From Ruminococcaceae bacterium FB2012 (GTDB taxonomy: Bacteria; Bacillota; Clostridia; Oscillospirales; Ruminococcaceae), in NCBI GenBank assembly GCA_900104495.1, contig FMXS01000011.1, positions 1 to 64,000 on the forward strand: DNA of 64,000 nucleotides, in the 5' to 3' direction. A program made the translations under genes and the position numbers. Positions 34,761 to 42,567 of this stretch are shown here, one piece after another; position 1 is the first letter of the stretch; each line of letters begins with the position of its first letter. Below the pieces are notes generated by a model, which was not told the origin of the DNA, ran no database searches, and saw only the letters and a program-made list of their open reading frames with translations.

Positions 34761-35435
34761 TTAAAGCTGATAGGTGTAATATAAGCCGCTCTTGCCGGTA
34801 AACTCGGCCTGCCTGCCGTTGACCTTAACGGAGGTCTTTTCCGAAAGCTCGGCCTCCGGAGCATCCTGGCCTACGGGGAAGGACTGAGCCAGCTTGAATC
34901 TCAGAGTGTATGTTTTGCCGTTTTTGAATTCGGTCACGCCCTCCTGTATCATATACGGAGGGTTCGTCCAGGACACCTTGTTTTTCTTGCTGCTGTTATT
35001 GAAGACATTAATTTTCATATCCGAGGGAGTGACGGAGATCACGCCGCTTTTTTCGGAGATAATATCGCCGGCTTTCGGCTCGGGAACGGTGATGCCGACA
35101 TTTTTGATGTAGTTTATCGGAAGGATCGTTACATCCTCGGCATACCTGTTTTTATCCGTATCGTATATGCAGTAACCGTCATTGGCGCCGAGCCCTTCAC
35201 CGTAGCTCAGGTCACCCTTGATAAACAGTGTATTTGTTTCCGGGTCATAGCTGAAACGGCCGTTGCCGAGGATATCGTTCCTGTTGATGCCGGTAACTTC
35301 AGTGCCGGCGATTTTGATGCCATAGGCTATTGCCGCATCCGCCCGGAGAAGCCCCTCCGGCACAAGAGCAAACATCGACAGCACCAGCATCAGCGCCGTC
35401 AGAAACGACAGCGAACGTCTTTTCACAGCCTTCAT
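34761..35435 (-). CDS. Secreted protein of unknown function, dockerin lost to a stop
   Basis: Predicted exported protein of 224 residues. It starts at ATG 35435 with MKAVKRRSLSFLTALMLVLS, a classical signal peptide cut near ADAAIA. The mature part is beta-rich with no family I recognise: GTEVTGINRNDILGNGRFSY, a repeat-like NTLFIKGDLSYGEG segment, and a late sandwich-like KTYTLRFKLAQSF. It ends GLYYTYQL-TAA, and the frame then runs on into a full dockerin. Upstream codons (to 35501) lie across the promoter and are not used. The protein was probably a cellulosome-type component. Confidence 0.75.
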   Translation of the reverse strand: MKAVKRRSLSFLTALMLVLSMFALVPEGLLRADAAIAYGIKIAGTEVTGINRNDILGNGRFSYDPETNTLFIKGDLSYGEGLGANDGYCIYDTDKNRYAEDVTILPINYIKNVGITVPEPKAGDIISEKSGVISVTPSDMKINVFNNSSKKNKVSWTNPPYMIQEGVTEFKNGKTYTLRFKLAQSFPVGQDAPEAELSEKTSVKVNGRQAEFTGKSGLYYTYQL

Positions 35436-35472
35436 TTTATTACATCCCGGACAGGATTTGGTATACACTTTT

Positions 35473-35501
35473 AACATAACACAAAAAGTTAACATTGTCA
35501 A
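35473..35501 (-). promoter_or_regulatory. SigA-type promoter for the secreted protein gene
   Basis: On the minus strand, TTGACA (35496-35501), 17-bp spacer and TATGTT (35473-35478). It lies about 38 bp upstream of ATG 35435 and excludes the longer frame. Confidence 0.75.
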
Positions 35502-35544
35502 CCCTTTTCACTGCGGCAGATACGGCTTTTTTACGATAAAACAC

Positions 35545-35573
35545 TTGCATTTTTCCGGCATTTATGCTATACT
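35545..35573 (+). promoter_or_regulatory. SigA-type promoter for the activase gene
   Basis: TTGCAT (35545-35550), 17-bp spacer and TATACT (35568-35573), about 44 bp before ATG 35617. Confidence 0.75.
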
Positions 35574-35616
35574 AAAATCGTATACGCAAATCTGCTGATA
35601 TGAATGAGGTAATGCT

Positions 35617-38586
35617 ATGGGAAAAATTTACAGTCTCGGTATCGATGTGGGGTCAACTACGGTAAAGACCGTTATCCTCGACGGTGACGAGATCGTCTAT
35701 AATAAGTACGAGCGCCATTTTTCCAAGGTGCGGGAGACGGTGGCCGAACAGCTTCGGATCATCGGGGAGAAGTACCCCGGGGCAAGATTTAAGATAGCTA
35801 TAACCGGCTCGGCAGGTCTCGGCATCGCGGAGGCCTGCGGCATCGCTTTCGTGCAGGAGGTGTTCTCGGCCTTCACCGCCGTGAACAAGACCTATCCCGA
35901 CGCGGATGTGGTTGTGGAGCTGGGCGGCGAGGACGCGAAGATAATCTTCCTCACCGGCGGCGTGGAGCAGAGAATGAACGGCACCTGCGCCGGCGGTACG
36001 GGAGCCTTCATCGACCAGATGGCAAGCCTGCTGGGCGTGACCGTTGACGATATGAACGAGATGTCGCTCAAAGCAACGAAGATATATCCCATAGCTTCGC
36101 GGTGCGGAGTTTTCGCAAAGTCGGACATCCAGCCCCTGCTCAATCAAGGGGCAAAGAAGGAGGACATCGCGGCTTCGATCTATCAGGCCGTGGTGGATCA
36201 GACGGTATCGGGACTGGCTCAAGGCCGCAAGCTGGAGGGAAAGGTGCTTTTCCTCGGAGGTCCGCTGTCCTTCCTTTCGGGGCTTCGCAAGGCCTTTGTG
36301 GACACTCTCAAGCTGGACGAAGAGCACGCCGTCTTCCCGGAGCTGGCACCCTGCTTCATGGCCTACGGCTCGGCTCTCCACGCTCAGAAAATGGGCGACG
36401 AGATGACCGTTGAGGAGGCTATCGACAAGATCACCCACGCCAAGGCTCACGACACTATCGTGACCGGCAAGCCGCTGTTTGCAAATCAGCGAGAATACCG
36501 GGAGTTTGTGGAGAGACACAGACAGTCCGATCTGAAATACGAGAACATCGAGACCTACCGCGGTGACGCTTACCTGGGCATCGACGCGGGCTCCACCACT
36601 ACCAAGCTGGTGCTGATAACTCCCGACGGAAAACTGCTTTATCAGTATTACGGCTCCAACAAGGGCCAGCCCCTGGATGTTATCGCATCCAAGCTGGAGG
36701 ACATCTATGCCCTTGCCACCGACGGGCTCGTTATCAGAGCTTCGGCGGTGACGGGCTACGGCGAGGACCTTATCAAAGCCGGCCTCGGAGTGGACTACGG
36801 CATCGTGGAGACGGTGGCTCACTACAAGGCGGCGGCATATTTCTGCCCCGATGTTGATTTCATCATCGACATCGGCGGACAGGACATCAAGTGCTTCAAG
36901 ATCAAGAACAACGCTATCGACAGCATCATGCTCAACGAGGCCTGTTCTTCGGGATGCGGCTCGTTCATACAGACCTTTGCTCAGGCAATGGGCTACGAGA
37001 TCGCGGATTTCGCCCGCCTGGGACTGTTCGCCAAGGCTCCCGTGGAACTGGGCTCCCGGTGTACGGTGTTCATGAACTCCAGCGTAAAGCAGGCTCAGAA
37101 GGACGGCGCTTCGGTGGAGGACATCTCGGCGGGACTTTCCTCGTCCATAATCAAGAACGCTATATACAAGGTAATAAGGGCCAAGTCCATAGACGAGCTG
37201 GGCAAGAACATCGTGGTCCAGGGAGGAACTTTCCTCAACGACGCGGTGCTGCGCTCCTTTGAGATCGAGCTGGGCAGGAACGTTATCCGTCCGGCTATCG
37301 CGGGGCTTATGGGCGCTCTCGGATGCGCGCTGTTTGCCAAGGAGAAGACCCGCAATGATCCCGACGCACGTTCGGCGGTGCTGAACGAGGAACAGCTGAA
37401 GGAGTTCGCCTACAATTCCTTTGCCACCCAGTGCCGCGGCTGCACGGCTCACTGCAATCTGACGATCATCCGCTTCAACGACGGGCATCGTTTCATTTCC
37501 GGCAACCGCTGCGAGAAGGGCGCGGGCATAAAGATCGAGAACAAGCCGGAGAATATGGTGGAGTTCAAGTATAACGCGATAAAGGCTTACGCCGACAGGA
37601 AGCCGGCGCACCCCAAAGCGAAGATAGGTCTGCCGCTGGCGCTGTCCTTCTATGATCTGATGCCGTATTTTTCCACCATGCTTTACGAGCTGGGCTTTGA
37701 GGTGGTGCTTTCCGAGGAAAGCACGAGAGACACCTATTACAAGGGCCAGCAGACTATCCCTTCGGACACGGTATGCTATCCCGCGAAGATAACTCACGGA
37801 CATATCATCAGCCTGCTCGAAAAGGGCGTGGATATGATATTCTATCCCTGTATGAGCTACAACATCGACGAGGGCGGGTCGGACAACCATTACAACTGCC
37901 CCGTGGTGGCTTACTATCCCGAGCTGTTGAAGGCGAATATGCCGGAGCTCAACGACCGCAATTTCAAGGCGCCCTTCCTGAACATCACGATGAAGAAGCA
38001 CGTTGCAAAAGTAGTGGCTCAGACCTTCCGCAAGTACGGCATCACTCAGCAGCAGGTGTTCGATGTGCTTAACAAGGCCTACACCGAGCAGAAGCGCTAC
38101 CGCAGAAGGATAGAGCAGAAGGCCCAGGAGATAATCGCTCACGCCAGAGAGAAGGGTCAGAAGATCATCGTGCTGGCGGGAAGACCCTATCACATCGACC
38201 CGGAGATCAACCACGGCATCCACAAGCTGATAGCATCTTTGGGCTTTGCGGTGGTGACCGAGGACAGCGTTTCCGACCTGGTGAACGTTCCGCCTCTGGA
38301 CGTGCTGAACCAGTGGACCTATCATTCGAGGATGTACCGGGCGGCGGAGTATGTCTGCCGGAACGAGGATATGCAGCTGGTACAGCTGGTGTCCTTCGGG
38401 TGCGGTATTGACGCCGTTACCACCGACGAGGTGAGAGCTATCCTCGAAGAGAGAGGGAAGCTCTACACTCAGCTGAAGATCGACGAGATCACCAATCTCG
38501 GTGCCGCGAAGATCAGACTGCGCTCACTGGCGGCAGCACTGGAGGAGAAGGAGGCAAATGCAAATGAGCAAGCAAAAGCTGACTGA
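35617..38586 (+). CDS. 2-hydroxyacyl-CoA dehydratase activase-like protein, double BcrAD domain
   Basis: Protein of 989 residues. It has two tandem BadF/BadG/BcrA/BcrD ATPase domains (about 5-260 and 318-575) followed by a DUF2229 domain (about 645-870). The first ATPase has GIDVGSTTVKT and NGTCAGGTGAFIDQ (C124), and the second GIDAGSTTTKLV and ACSSGCGSFIQTF (C443, C447). In known HgdC-type activators such cysteines hold a [4Fe-4S] cluster between two subunits and inject an electron into the dehydratase. The two domains in one chain could mimic that dimer. The next gene supplies a dehydratase-like subunit. These long paralogues are widespread in clostridia and have no established substrate. 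Confidence 0.85.
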   Translation: MGKIYSLGIDVGSTTVKTVILDGDEIVYNKYERHFSKVRETVAEQLRIIGEKYPGARFKIAITGSAGLGIAEACGIAFVQEVFSAFTAVNKTYPDADVVVELGGEDAKIIFLTGGVEQRMNGTCAGGTGAFIDQMASLLGVTVDDMNEMSLKATKIYPIASRCGVFAKSDIQPLLNQGAKKEDIAASIYQAVVDQTVSGLAQGRKLEGKVLFLGGPLSFLSGLRKAFVDTLKLDEEHAVFPELAPCFMAYGSALHAQKMGDEMTVEEAIDKITHAKAHDTIVTGKPLFANQREYREFVERHRQSDLKYENIETYRGDAYLGIDAGSTTTKLVLITPDGKLLYQYYGSNKGQPLDVIASKLEDIYALATDGLVIRASAVTGYGEDLIKAGLGVDYGIVETVAHYKAAAYFCPDVDFIIDIGGQDIKCFKIKNNAIDSIMLNEACSSGCGSFIQTFAQAMGYEIADFARLGLFAKAPVELGSRCTVFMNSSVKQAQKDGASVEDISAGLSSSIIKNAIYKVIRAKSIDELGKNIVVQGGTFLNDAVLRSFEIELGRNVIRPAIAGLMGALGCALFAKEKTRNDPDARSAVLNEEQLKEFAYNSFATQCRGCTAHCNLTIIRFNDGHRFISGNRCEKGAGIKIENKPENMVEFKYNAIKAYADRKPAHPKAKIGLPLALSFYDLMPYFSTMLYELGFEVVLSEESTRDTYYKGQQTIPSDTVCYPAKITHGHIISLLEKGVDMIFYPCMSYNIDEGGSDNHYNCPVVAYYPELLKANMPELNDRNFKAPFLNITMKKHVAKVVAQTFRKYGITQQQVFDVLNKAYTEQKRYRRRIEQKAQEIIAHAREKGQKIIVLAGRPYHIDPEINHGIHKLIASLGFAVVTEDSVSDLVNVPPLDVLNQWTYHSRMYRAAEYVCRNEDMQLVQLVSFGCGIDAVTTDEVRAILEERGKLYTQLKIDEITNLGAAKIRLRSLAAALEEKEANANEQAKAD

Positions 38587-39850
38587 TGAAGAGATAGCAA
38601 GAAAGAATATCGGCGGCAGCGACCGCGTTTATAAAACTATCTTCACCAAGGAGATGAAGGACGCGGGGTATACGATCCTGATACCCGATATGCTGCCCAT
38701 ACATTTCAAGCTCATGGTGAAGATATATCAGAAGAACGGCTACAAAATGGAGCTGCTTACCAACAGGAGCCGGAACGTCATCGACGAGGGACTGAAAAAT
38801 ACCCACAACGATGCCTGCTATCCCGCGCTGCTTGTTATCGGGCAGTTCATGGACGCGCTGAAAAGCGGGAAGTACGACGTTGACAAGGTAGCGCTGCTGA
38901 TGTCCCAGACCGGCGGCGGATGCAGAGCCTCCAACTACATCCACTTGATAAGAAAAGCAGTGGCTTCCCAGTTCCCGCAGGTGCCTGTCATCTCGCTGAA
39001 TTTCAGCGGGCTTGAAAGGAACCCTGCCTTCCCCATGACGCCGAAGGTGGCGCTGATGCTTATTTACGCCGTGCTTTACGGGGATATGCTGATGTTGCTT
39101 TACAATCAGTGCCGTCCCTACGAGCTGAAAAAGGGCGACACCGACCGTATGCTGGCAAGGTGGCTGCACCGCCTCGACAAGCTGATGGACAAGAAGTCCT
39201 ATCTCTATCCCACGCCGATCTACAAGGCTATGCTCCGGGATTTCGCAGCGATCCCCCGCAGCAGCGAGAAAAAGCCCCGTGTGGGCATCGTGGGAGAGAT
39301 CTACGTCAAGTATTCGCCCCTGGCCAACAACGATCTCAACGAGTTCCTGATCTCGGAGAACTGCGAGCCCAACGTGCCGGGACTTCTGGATTTCGTGCTG
39401 TACTGCGCTTCGGACCTGATAAACGACAAGGAGCTTTACGACATCGACACCGCCGCTACCAAGGGATACCAGCTGGGCTATAAGGTGCTTTACAAGTTCC
39501 AGAAGCAGCAGATAAAGGTCATCAGGGAGCACGGAGTTTTCCAGCCTCCCCACGATTTTGAGCATCTTCGCCGCTGCGCGGACAAGTACATCCACCAGGG
39601 TGTGAAAATGGGCGAGGGCTGGCTCATCACCGCGGAAATGGCGGCGCTGGCTGAAAGCGGCACCAAGAACATCATCTGCACTCAGCCCTTCGGATGCCTG
39701 CCCAATCACATCGTTGCCAAGGGTATGAGCCGTGTCATCAAGGAGGCCTATCCCGACGCGAACATCGTAGCGATAGACTACGATCCCGGCGCCACGAAGG
39801 TCAACCAGGAAAACCGCATCAAGCTGATGCTGGCAAACGCAGTAATATAA
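38564..39850 (+). CDS. 2-hydroxyacyl-CoA dehydratase (HgdB/BcrC-like) subunit
   Basis: Protein of 428 residues, related to the iron-sulfur dehydratase subunits. Cysteines in NDACYPALLV, GGGCRASNY and TQPFGCLPNH are in the positions expected for cluster binding. ATG 38564 is preferred over ATG 38558 because it lies nine bases from AGGAGG (38549-38554) rather than three. It overlaps the activase gene by 23 bp, which implies coupled translation and a working pair. In other clostridia the same parts can be fused in one very long protein. The reaction is unknown. A strong terminator follows. Confidence 0.82.
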   Translation: MSKQKLTDEEIARKNIGGSDRVYKTIFTKEMKDAGYTILIPDMLPIHFKLMVKIYQKNGYKMELLTNRSRNVIDEGLKNTHNDACYPALLVIGQFMDALKSGKYDVDKVALLMSQTGGGCRASNYIHLIRKAVASQFPQVPVISLNFSGLERNPAFPMTPKVALMLIYAVLYGDMLMLLYNQCRPYELKKGDTDRMLARWLHRLDKLMDKKSYLYPTPIYKAMLRDFAAIPRSSEKKPRVGIVGEIYVKYSPLANNDLNEFLISENCEPNVPGLLDFVLYCASDLINDKELYDIDTAATKGYQLGYKVLYKFQKQQIKVIREHGVFQPPHDFEHLRRCADKYIHQGVKMGEGWLITAEMAALAESGTKNIICTQPFGCLPNHIVAKGMSRVIKEAYPDANIVAIDYDPGATKVNQENRIKLMLANAVI

Positions 39851-39857
39851 ACAAAAA

Positions 39858-39894
39858 AACGGGTATCCTCTCCGTTGCGGAGAGAATACCCGTT
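39858..39894. terminator. Bidirectional terminator between the dehydratase gene and queC
   Basis: A 16-bp stem AACGGGTATCCTCTCC/GGAGAGAATACCCGTT with one mismatch, 5-nt loop, preceded by an A-run. It separates the convergent plus-strand gene and the que operon. Confidence 0.92.
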
Positions 39895-39901
39895 AATATT
39901 T

Positions 39902-40582
39902 TTATTCCATAAGAGGGTCTTTGAGGCCGCAGGCTTCAAAGGCGGCTATACGGTCGCGGCAGGTGCCGCAGGCGCCGCAGGGCTTTTCTCCGCCCTCGTA
40001 GCAGCTCCAGGTCTTTTCAAAGGGGACGCCCAGCTCTGTGCCGATGCGCACTACGTCCGACTTGTTGAGCCCCACGAAGGGAGCCTCGATCCTTACCTGT
40101 TTTCCGCTGCCGAGGTAGATAGCCTCGTTCATAGCCTTGTTGAACTCCTCGGAGCAGTCGGGATAGGCGTTGCCCGCGGCATCGTCACTGTGGGCGCCGT
40201 AGTAGATGACCTCGCAGCCGCAGCCGACAGCCATGCTCGCCGCCGCCGCTAAGAACAGGCCGTTGCGGAAGGGAACGTAGGTGGATACGGGCTTGCCGTC
40301 GGTGCGGGAAAGCTGTTCGGAATAGCTCTCCTTGGGGATGTCCCCCTCGGAGCCCGAAAGCAGAGAGCAGTCGGAATCCGCGAAAGCCGCCGCAAGGTCA
40401 AGGGTCTTCCACTTGACGCCGTAATGCTCGGCCACCGCCGCCGCCGATCTCAGCTCGCGCCCGTGTCTCTGGCCGTAGTAGACCGAAAGGGCGGTGACGT
40501 TCTCCGCGCCGTATTTTTTGACAGCCAGCGCCAGACAGGTGGAGCTGTCCAGTCCGCCGCTGAAAAGTACCATTGCTTTCAT
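39902..40582 (-). CDS. queC: 7-cyano-7-deazaguanine (preQ0) synthase
   Basis: Last step of preQ0 synthesis, converting 7-carboxy-7-deazaguanine with ammonia and ATP, 226 residues. The PP-loop is LFSGGLDSSTCLAL (SGGLDSS, 8-14). The zinc site is SCYEGGEKPCGACGTCRDR. ATG 40582 is chosen because GAGGTGAACAAG precedes it; the upstream TTG lies inside folE. It is the fourth gene of queD-queE-folE-queC. Confidence 0.96.
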   Translation of the reverse strand: MKAMVLFSGGLDSSTCLALAVKKYGAENVTALSVYYGQRHGRELRSAAAVAEHYGVKWKTLDLAAAFADSDCSLLSGSEGDIPKESYSEQLSRTDGKPVSTYVPFRNGLFLAAAASMAVGCGCEVIYYGAHSDDAAGNAYPDCSEEFNKAMNEAIYLGSGKQVRIEAPFVGLNKSDVVRIGTELGVPFEKTWSCYEGGEKPCGACGTCRDRIAAFEACGLKDPLME

Positions 40583-40592
40583 CTTGTTCACC

Positions 40593-41153
40593 TCAGTCAA
40601 GCAGCTTTTTCAGATCGCTGTCGGTCTTGAAAGCTCCCAAGTATGTTCTCGTTTCGGTCCGTGAGGAGGGGTTCTTTATCCCGCGGGCGGTCATGCAGCT
40701 GTGAGAGCCGGTGATCTTCACGCCCACGTCGGGAGTGCCCGCCGCTTCGGAGATTATCTCTGCGATGTCCCGGCCCAGGCGCTCCTGGAGCTGGAGCCTT
40801 TTGGCTGCCATATCGCAGATGCGGGCGATCTTGCTGAGGCCGAGGACCTTCCCTCGGGGGATGTAGCCCACGTTCACCGTCATATCGTACATCAGCGCCA
40901 TATGATGCTCGCAGTAGCTGAACACGGTGATGTCCTTCATCACGATAGCCTCGTCGGAGCCGTTGTCCTCGGAGGAGAAGGTCTTGCCGAACATCTGCGC
41001 TATCTCGTGATTGGTATAGGCGGTGCCTTCCAGGACTTCCTCAAACATATCCGCCACCCGCTGAGGAGTTTCTCTGAGGCCCTCTCTTTCGGGGTCCTCG
41101 CCGATAGCCTCCAGCAGGCCTTTGATGTGAAATATTATCTTTTCCTTATCCAT
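40593..41153 (-). CDS. folE: GTP cyclohydrolase I
   Basis: Converts GTP to 7,8-dihydroneopterin triphosphate, 186 residues. Family boxes are EDPEREGLRETPQRVADMFE, SYCEHHMALMYD (zinc Cys and His), GYIPRGKVLGLSKIARI, and SHSCMTARGIKNPSS with the second zinc Cys. Here it lies inside the que operon and therefore feeds QueD and queuosine synthesis, although it can also serve folate. Its ATG follows the queE stop directly (TGAATG). Confidence 0.97.
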   Translation of the reverse strand: MDKEKIIFHIKGLLEAIGEDPEREGLRETPQRVADMFEEVLEGTAYTNHEIAQMFGKTFSSEDNGSDEAIVMKDITVFSYCEHHMALMYDMTVNVGYIPRGKVLGLSKIARICDMAAKRLQLQERLGRDIAEIISEAAGTPDVGVKITGSHSCMTARGIKNPSSRTETRTYLGAFKTDSDLKKLLD

Positions 41154-41813
41154 TCAGACACCTCTCATGTCCGGGTCCCAAATAAACTTATGCAGCTGAA
41201 GCTGAACTTTTATATCATTCATCCTGTTTGCGAGGATGTGATCCACTATCTCGTCGGGTCTCAGCTTTCCGAAGACCGGGCTGATAAAGACCCTGCATTT
41301 TTCCGCAAGGGAGAACTCTCTGATAATGTCGTCCGCTCTGTGGAGGTCCTCGCGGCTGCCGGCTACGAATTTCACCGCGTCCGCATCGGTGAGAAAGCGG
41401 TAGTTGTCGGTGAGCATACTGCTCTCCATACCGCTAAAGGGCAGCTTGTAGTCAAGGGTAAAGGCGGGACGTTTCTCACGGCAGGCCAGCTCTTCAATGG
41501 GAAGGCTGCCGTTGGTCTCGATCTCCACACGGCGTCCGGCGCTTATCAGAGCGTCCGTCAGCTCGGGGAGGTCCTTCTGGAGCAGCGGTTCTCCGCCTGT
41601 CAGCGTCACGTTGATGATGCCGGTGCCGCAGGCGTACCTGACTATATCCTCGGCGGAAATCTCCGTAACGGGGCAGTCCGGGGCGTTGGCCCATTTGGTA
41701 TCGCAGTATCCGCAGCAGAGGTTGCATCCGCGGAACCGTATGAACACGGCAGGCTCTCCGGCACGGATGCTCTCGCCGTTTATGCTCACGAATTTTTCAG
41801 CGACCTGAAACAT
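41154..41813 (-). CDS. queE: 7-carboxy-7-deazaguanine synthase
   Basis: Radical SAM enzyme, 219 residues, which rearranges 6-carboxytetrahydropterin into 7-carboxy-7-deazaguanine. The cluster motif is RGCNLCCGYCDTKWA, CxxxCxxC as in ordinary radical SAM enzymes. FVSINGESIRAGEPAVFIR precedes it and LTGGEPLLQ is the conserved SAM-binding box. ATG 41813 overlaps the queD stop by one base; a GTG one codon earlier is possible. Confidence 0.95.
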   Translation of the reverse strand: MFQVAEKFVSINGESIRAGEPAVFIRFRGCNLCCGYCDTKWANAPDCPVTEISAEDIVRYACGTGIINVTLTGGEPLLQKDLPELTDALISAGRRVEIETNGSLPIEELACREKRPAFTLDYKLPFSGMESSMLTDNYRFLTDADAVKFVAGSREDLHRADDIIREFSLAEKCRVFISPVFGKLRPDEIVDHILANRMNDIKVQLQLHKFIWDPDMRGV

Positions 41814-42235
41814 CACTTGTCTTCCTCGTAAACCGCGCAGTTGTTGGGGGTCTCGTAGACCTTCACCGCGCTGACTTCAAGCCCGGAGGCGCGGAGGGTC
41901 TTGTAAAAATGGGCGGCGAAATTTTCGGCGGTAGGCCGGAAGGGAACCTTCGTCAGAGAGAAGCCTTCCTCACGAAGCACCTTTACCGCCGCGTCGGAGA
42001 GGGAGTTTTCCTCGTAGATGAGCGTGTGGTCGAAGCTGTCCGCCAGCTGATTAACGGCGTTTTTCAGATCACCGAAGTCGATGACCATTCCGCGTTTGGT
42101 GCCTTGGTCCTGAAGGTCGCCTTTGACCGTGACCTCCACCGTCCAGCGGTGACCGTGGATATTTGAGCATTTACCCTCATAGCCTTTGAGGAAATGGGCG
42201 CTGTCGAAGGAAGCAGCGGTTTTGAGTTTGAACAT
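41813..42235 (-). CDS. queD: 6-carboxy-5,6,7,8-tetrahydropterin synthase
   Basis: First dedicated enzyme of the deazaguanine pathway, 140 residues. Zinc histidines are in FDSAHFLKGYEGKCSNIHGH, where the cysteine is catalytic, and MVIDFGDLKN and YEENSLSD complete the 6-pyruvoyl-tetrahydropterin synthase fold. The start is ATG 42235, seven bases from GGAGGT (42243-42248); the GTG three codons upstream overlaps that ribosome site. It opens the que operon behind a near-perfect promoter. Confidence 0.95.
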   Translation of the reverse strand: MFKLKTAASFDSAHFLKGYEGKCSNIHGHRWTVEVTVKGDLQDQGTKRGMVIDFGDLKNAVNQLADSFDHTLIYEENSLSDAAVKVLREEGFSLTKVPFRPTAENFAAHFYKTLRASGLEVSAVKVYETPNNCAVYEEDK

Positions 42236-42273
42236 AAGACACACCTCCGTGACCTATACCGTCGTGAATAATT

Positions 42274-42302
42274 ATTATAGCACAAAATTATGATAATGTC
42301 AA
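42274..42302 (-). promoter_or_regulatory. SigA consensus promoter for the que operon
   Basis: On the minus strand, TTGACA (42297-42302), 17-bp spacer, TATAAT (42274-42279), a full consensus match. The leader before queD is only about 30 bases, too short for a preQ1 riboswitch, and none is seen. Confidence 0.93.
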
Positions 42303-42344
42303 CATTCTTTTGTGAAAAAATCGCGTGTGTGCGAAAGCACTCTC

Positions 42345-42516
42345 ACCTATACTTACCTTATCTATACTTACCTTACCTATACTGACCTATACTATGATGA
42401 CATTCTGTATACAGTTTGTATACATAGCGCTGACAGACCGCATCCTCTCACCTGTACTTCACTATACTGATCTCTTCTATACTATCCTATACTCACGTTA
42501 CAGGTCCGTAACAGGT
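42345..42516. repeat. CTATACT repeats with 5-bp periodic spacing
   Basis: Seven exact CTATACT copies start at 42347, 42362, 42377, 42387, 42462, 42477 and 42487, so the spacings are 15, 15, 10, 75, 15 and 10, all multiples of five. Between them stand related pentamers such as CTTAC and CTGAC. A tandem ACAGGTCCGTA pair ends the tract (42500-42522). It lies between the que promoter and the terminator of the next gene, in a 332-bp gap without a gene. The function is unknown. Confidence 0.7.
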
Positions 42517-42531
42517 CCGTAACGGCACAAA

Positions 42532-42559
42532 AAAAGAGACCGCCGGAGCAGTCTCTTTT
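42532..42559 (-). terminator. Terminator of the binding-lipoprotein gene
   Basis: AAAAGAGAC/GTCTCTTTT (42532-42540 with 42551-42559), 10-nt loop, and a T-run on the minus strand. Confidence 0.9.
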
Positions 42560-42567
42560 GCTTTATC

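Noticed and set aside
35653..38325. Minus-strand reading frame of 890 codons opposite the activase gene
   Set aside because: It is an antisense frame caused by codon bias of the activase gene; composition is His/Arg/Val-rich without domains.
42236..42340. preQ1 riboswitch before queD
   Set aside because: The leader after the consensus promoter is only about 30 bases and shows no aptamer pattern.
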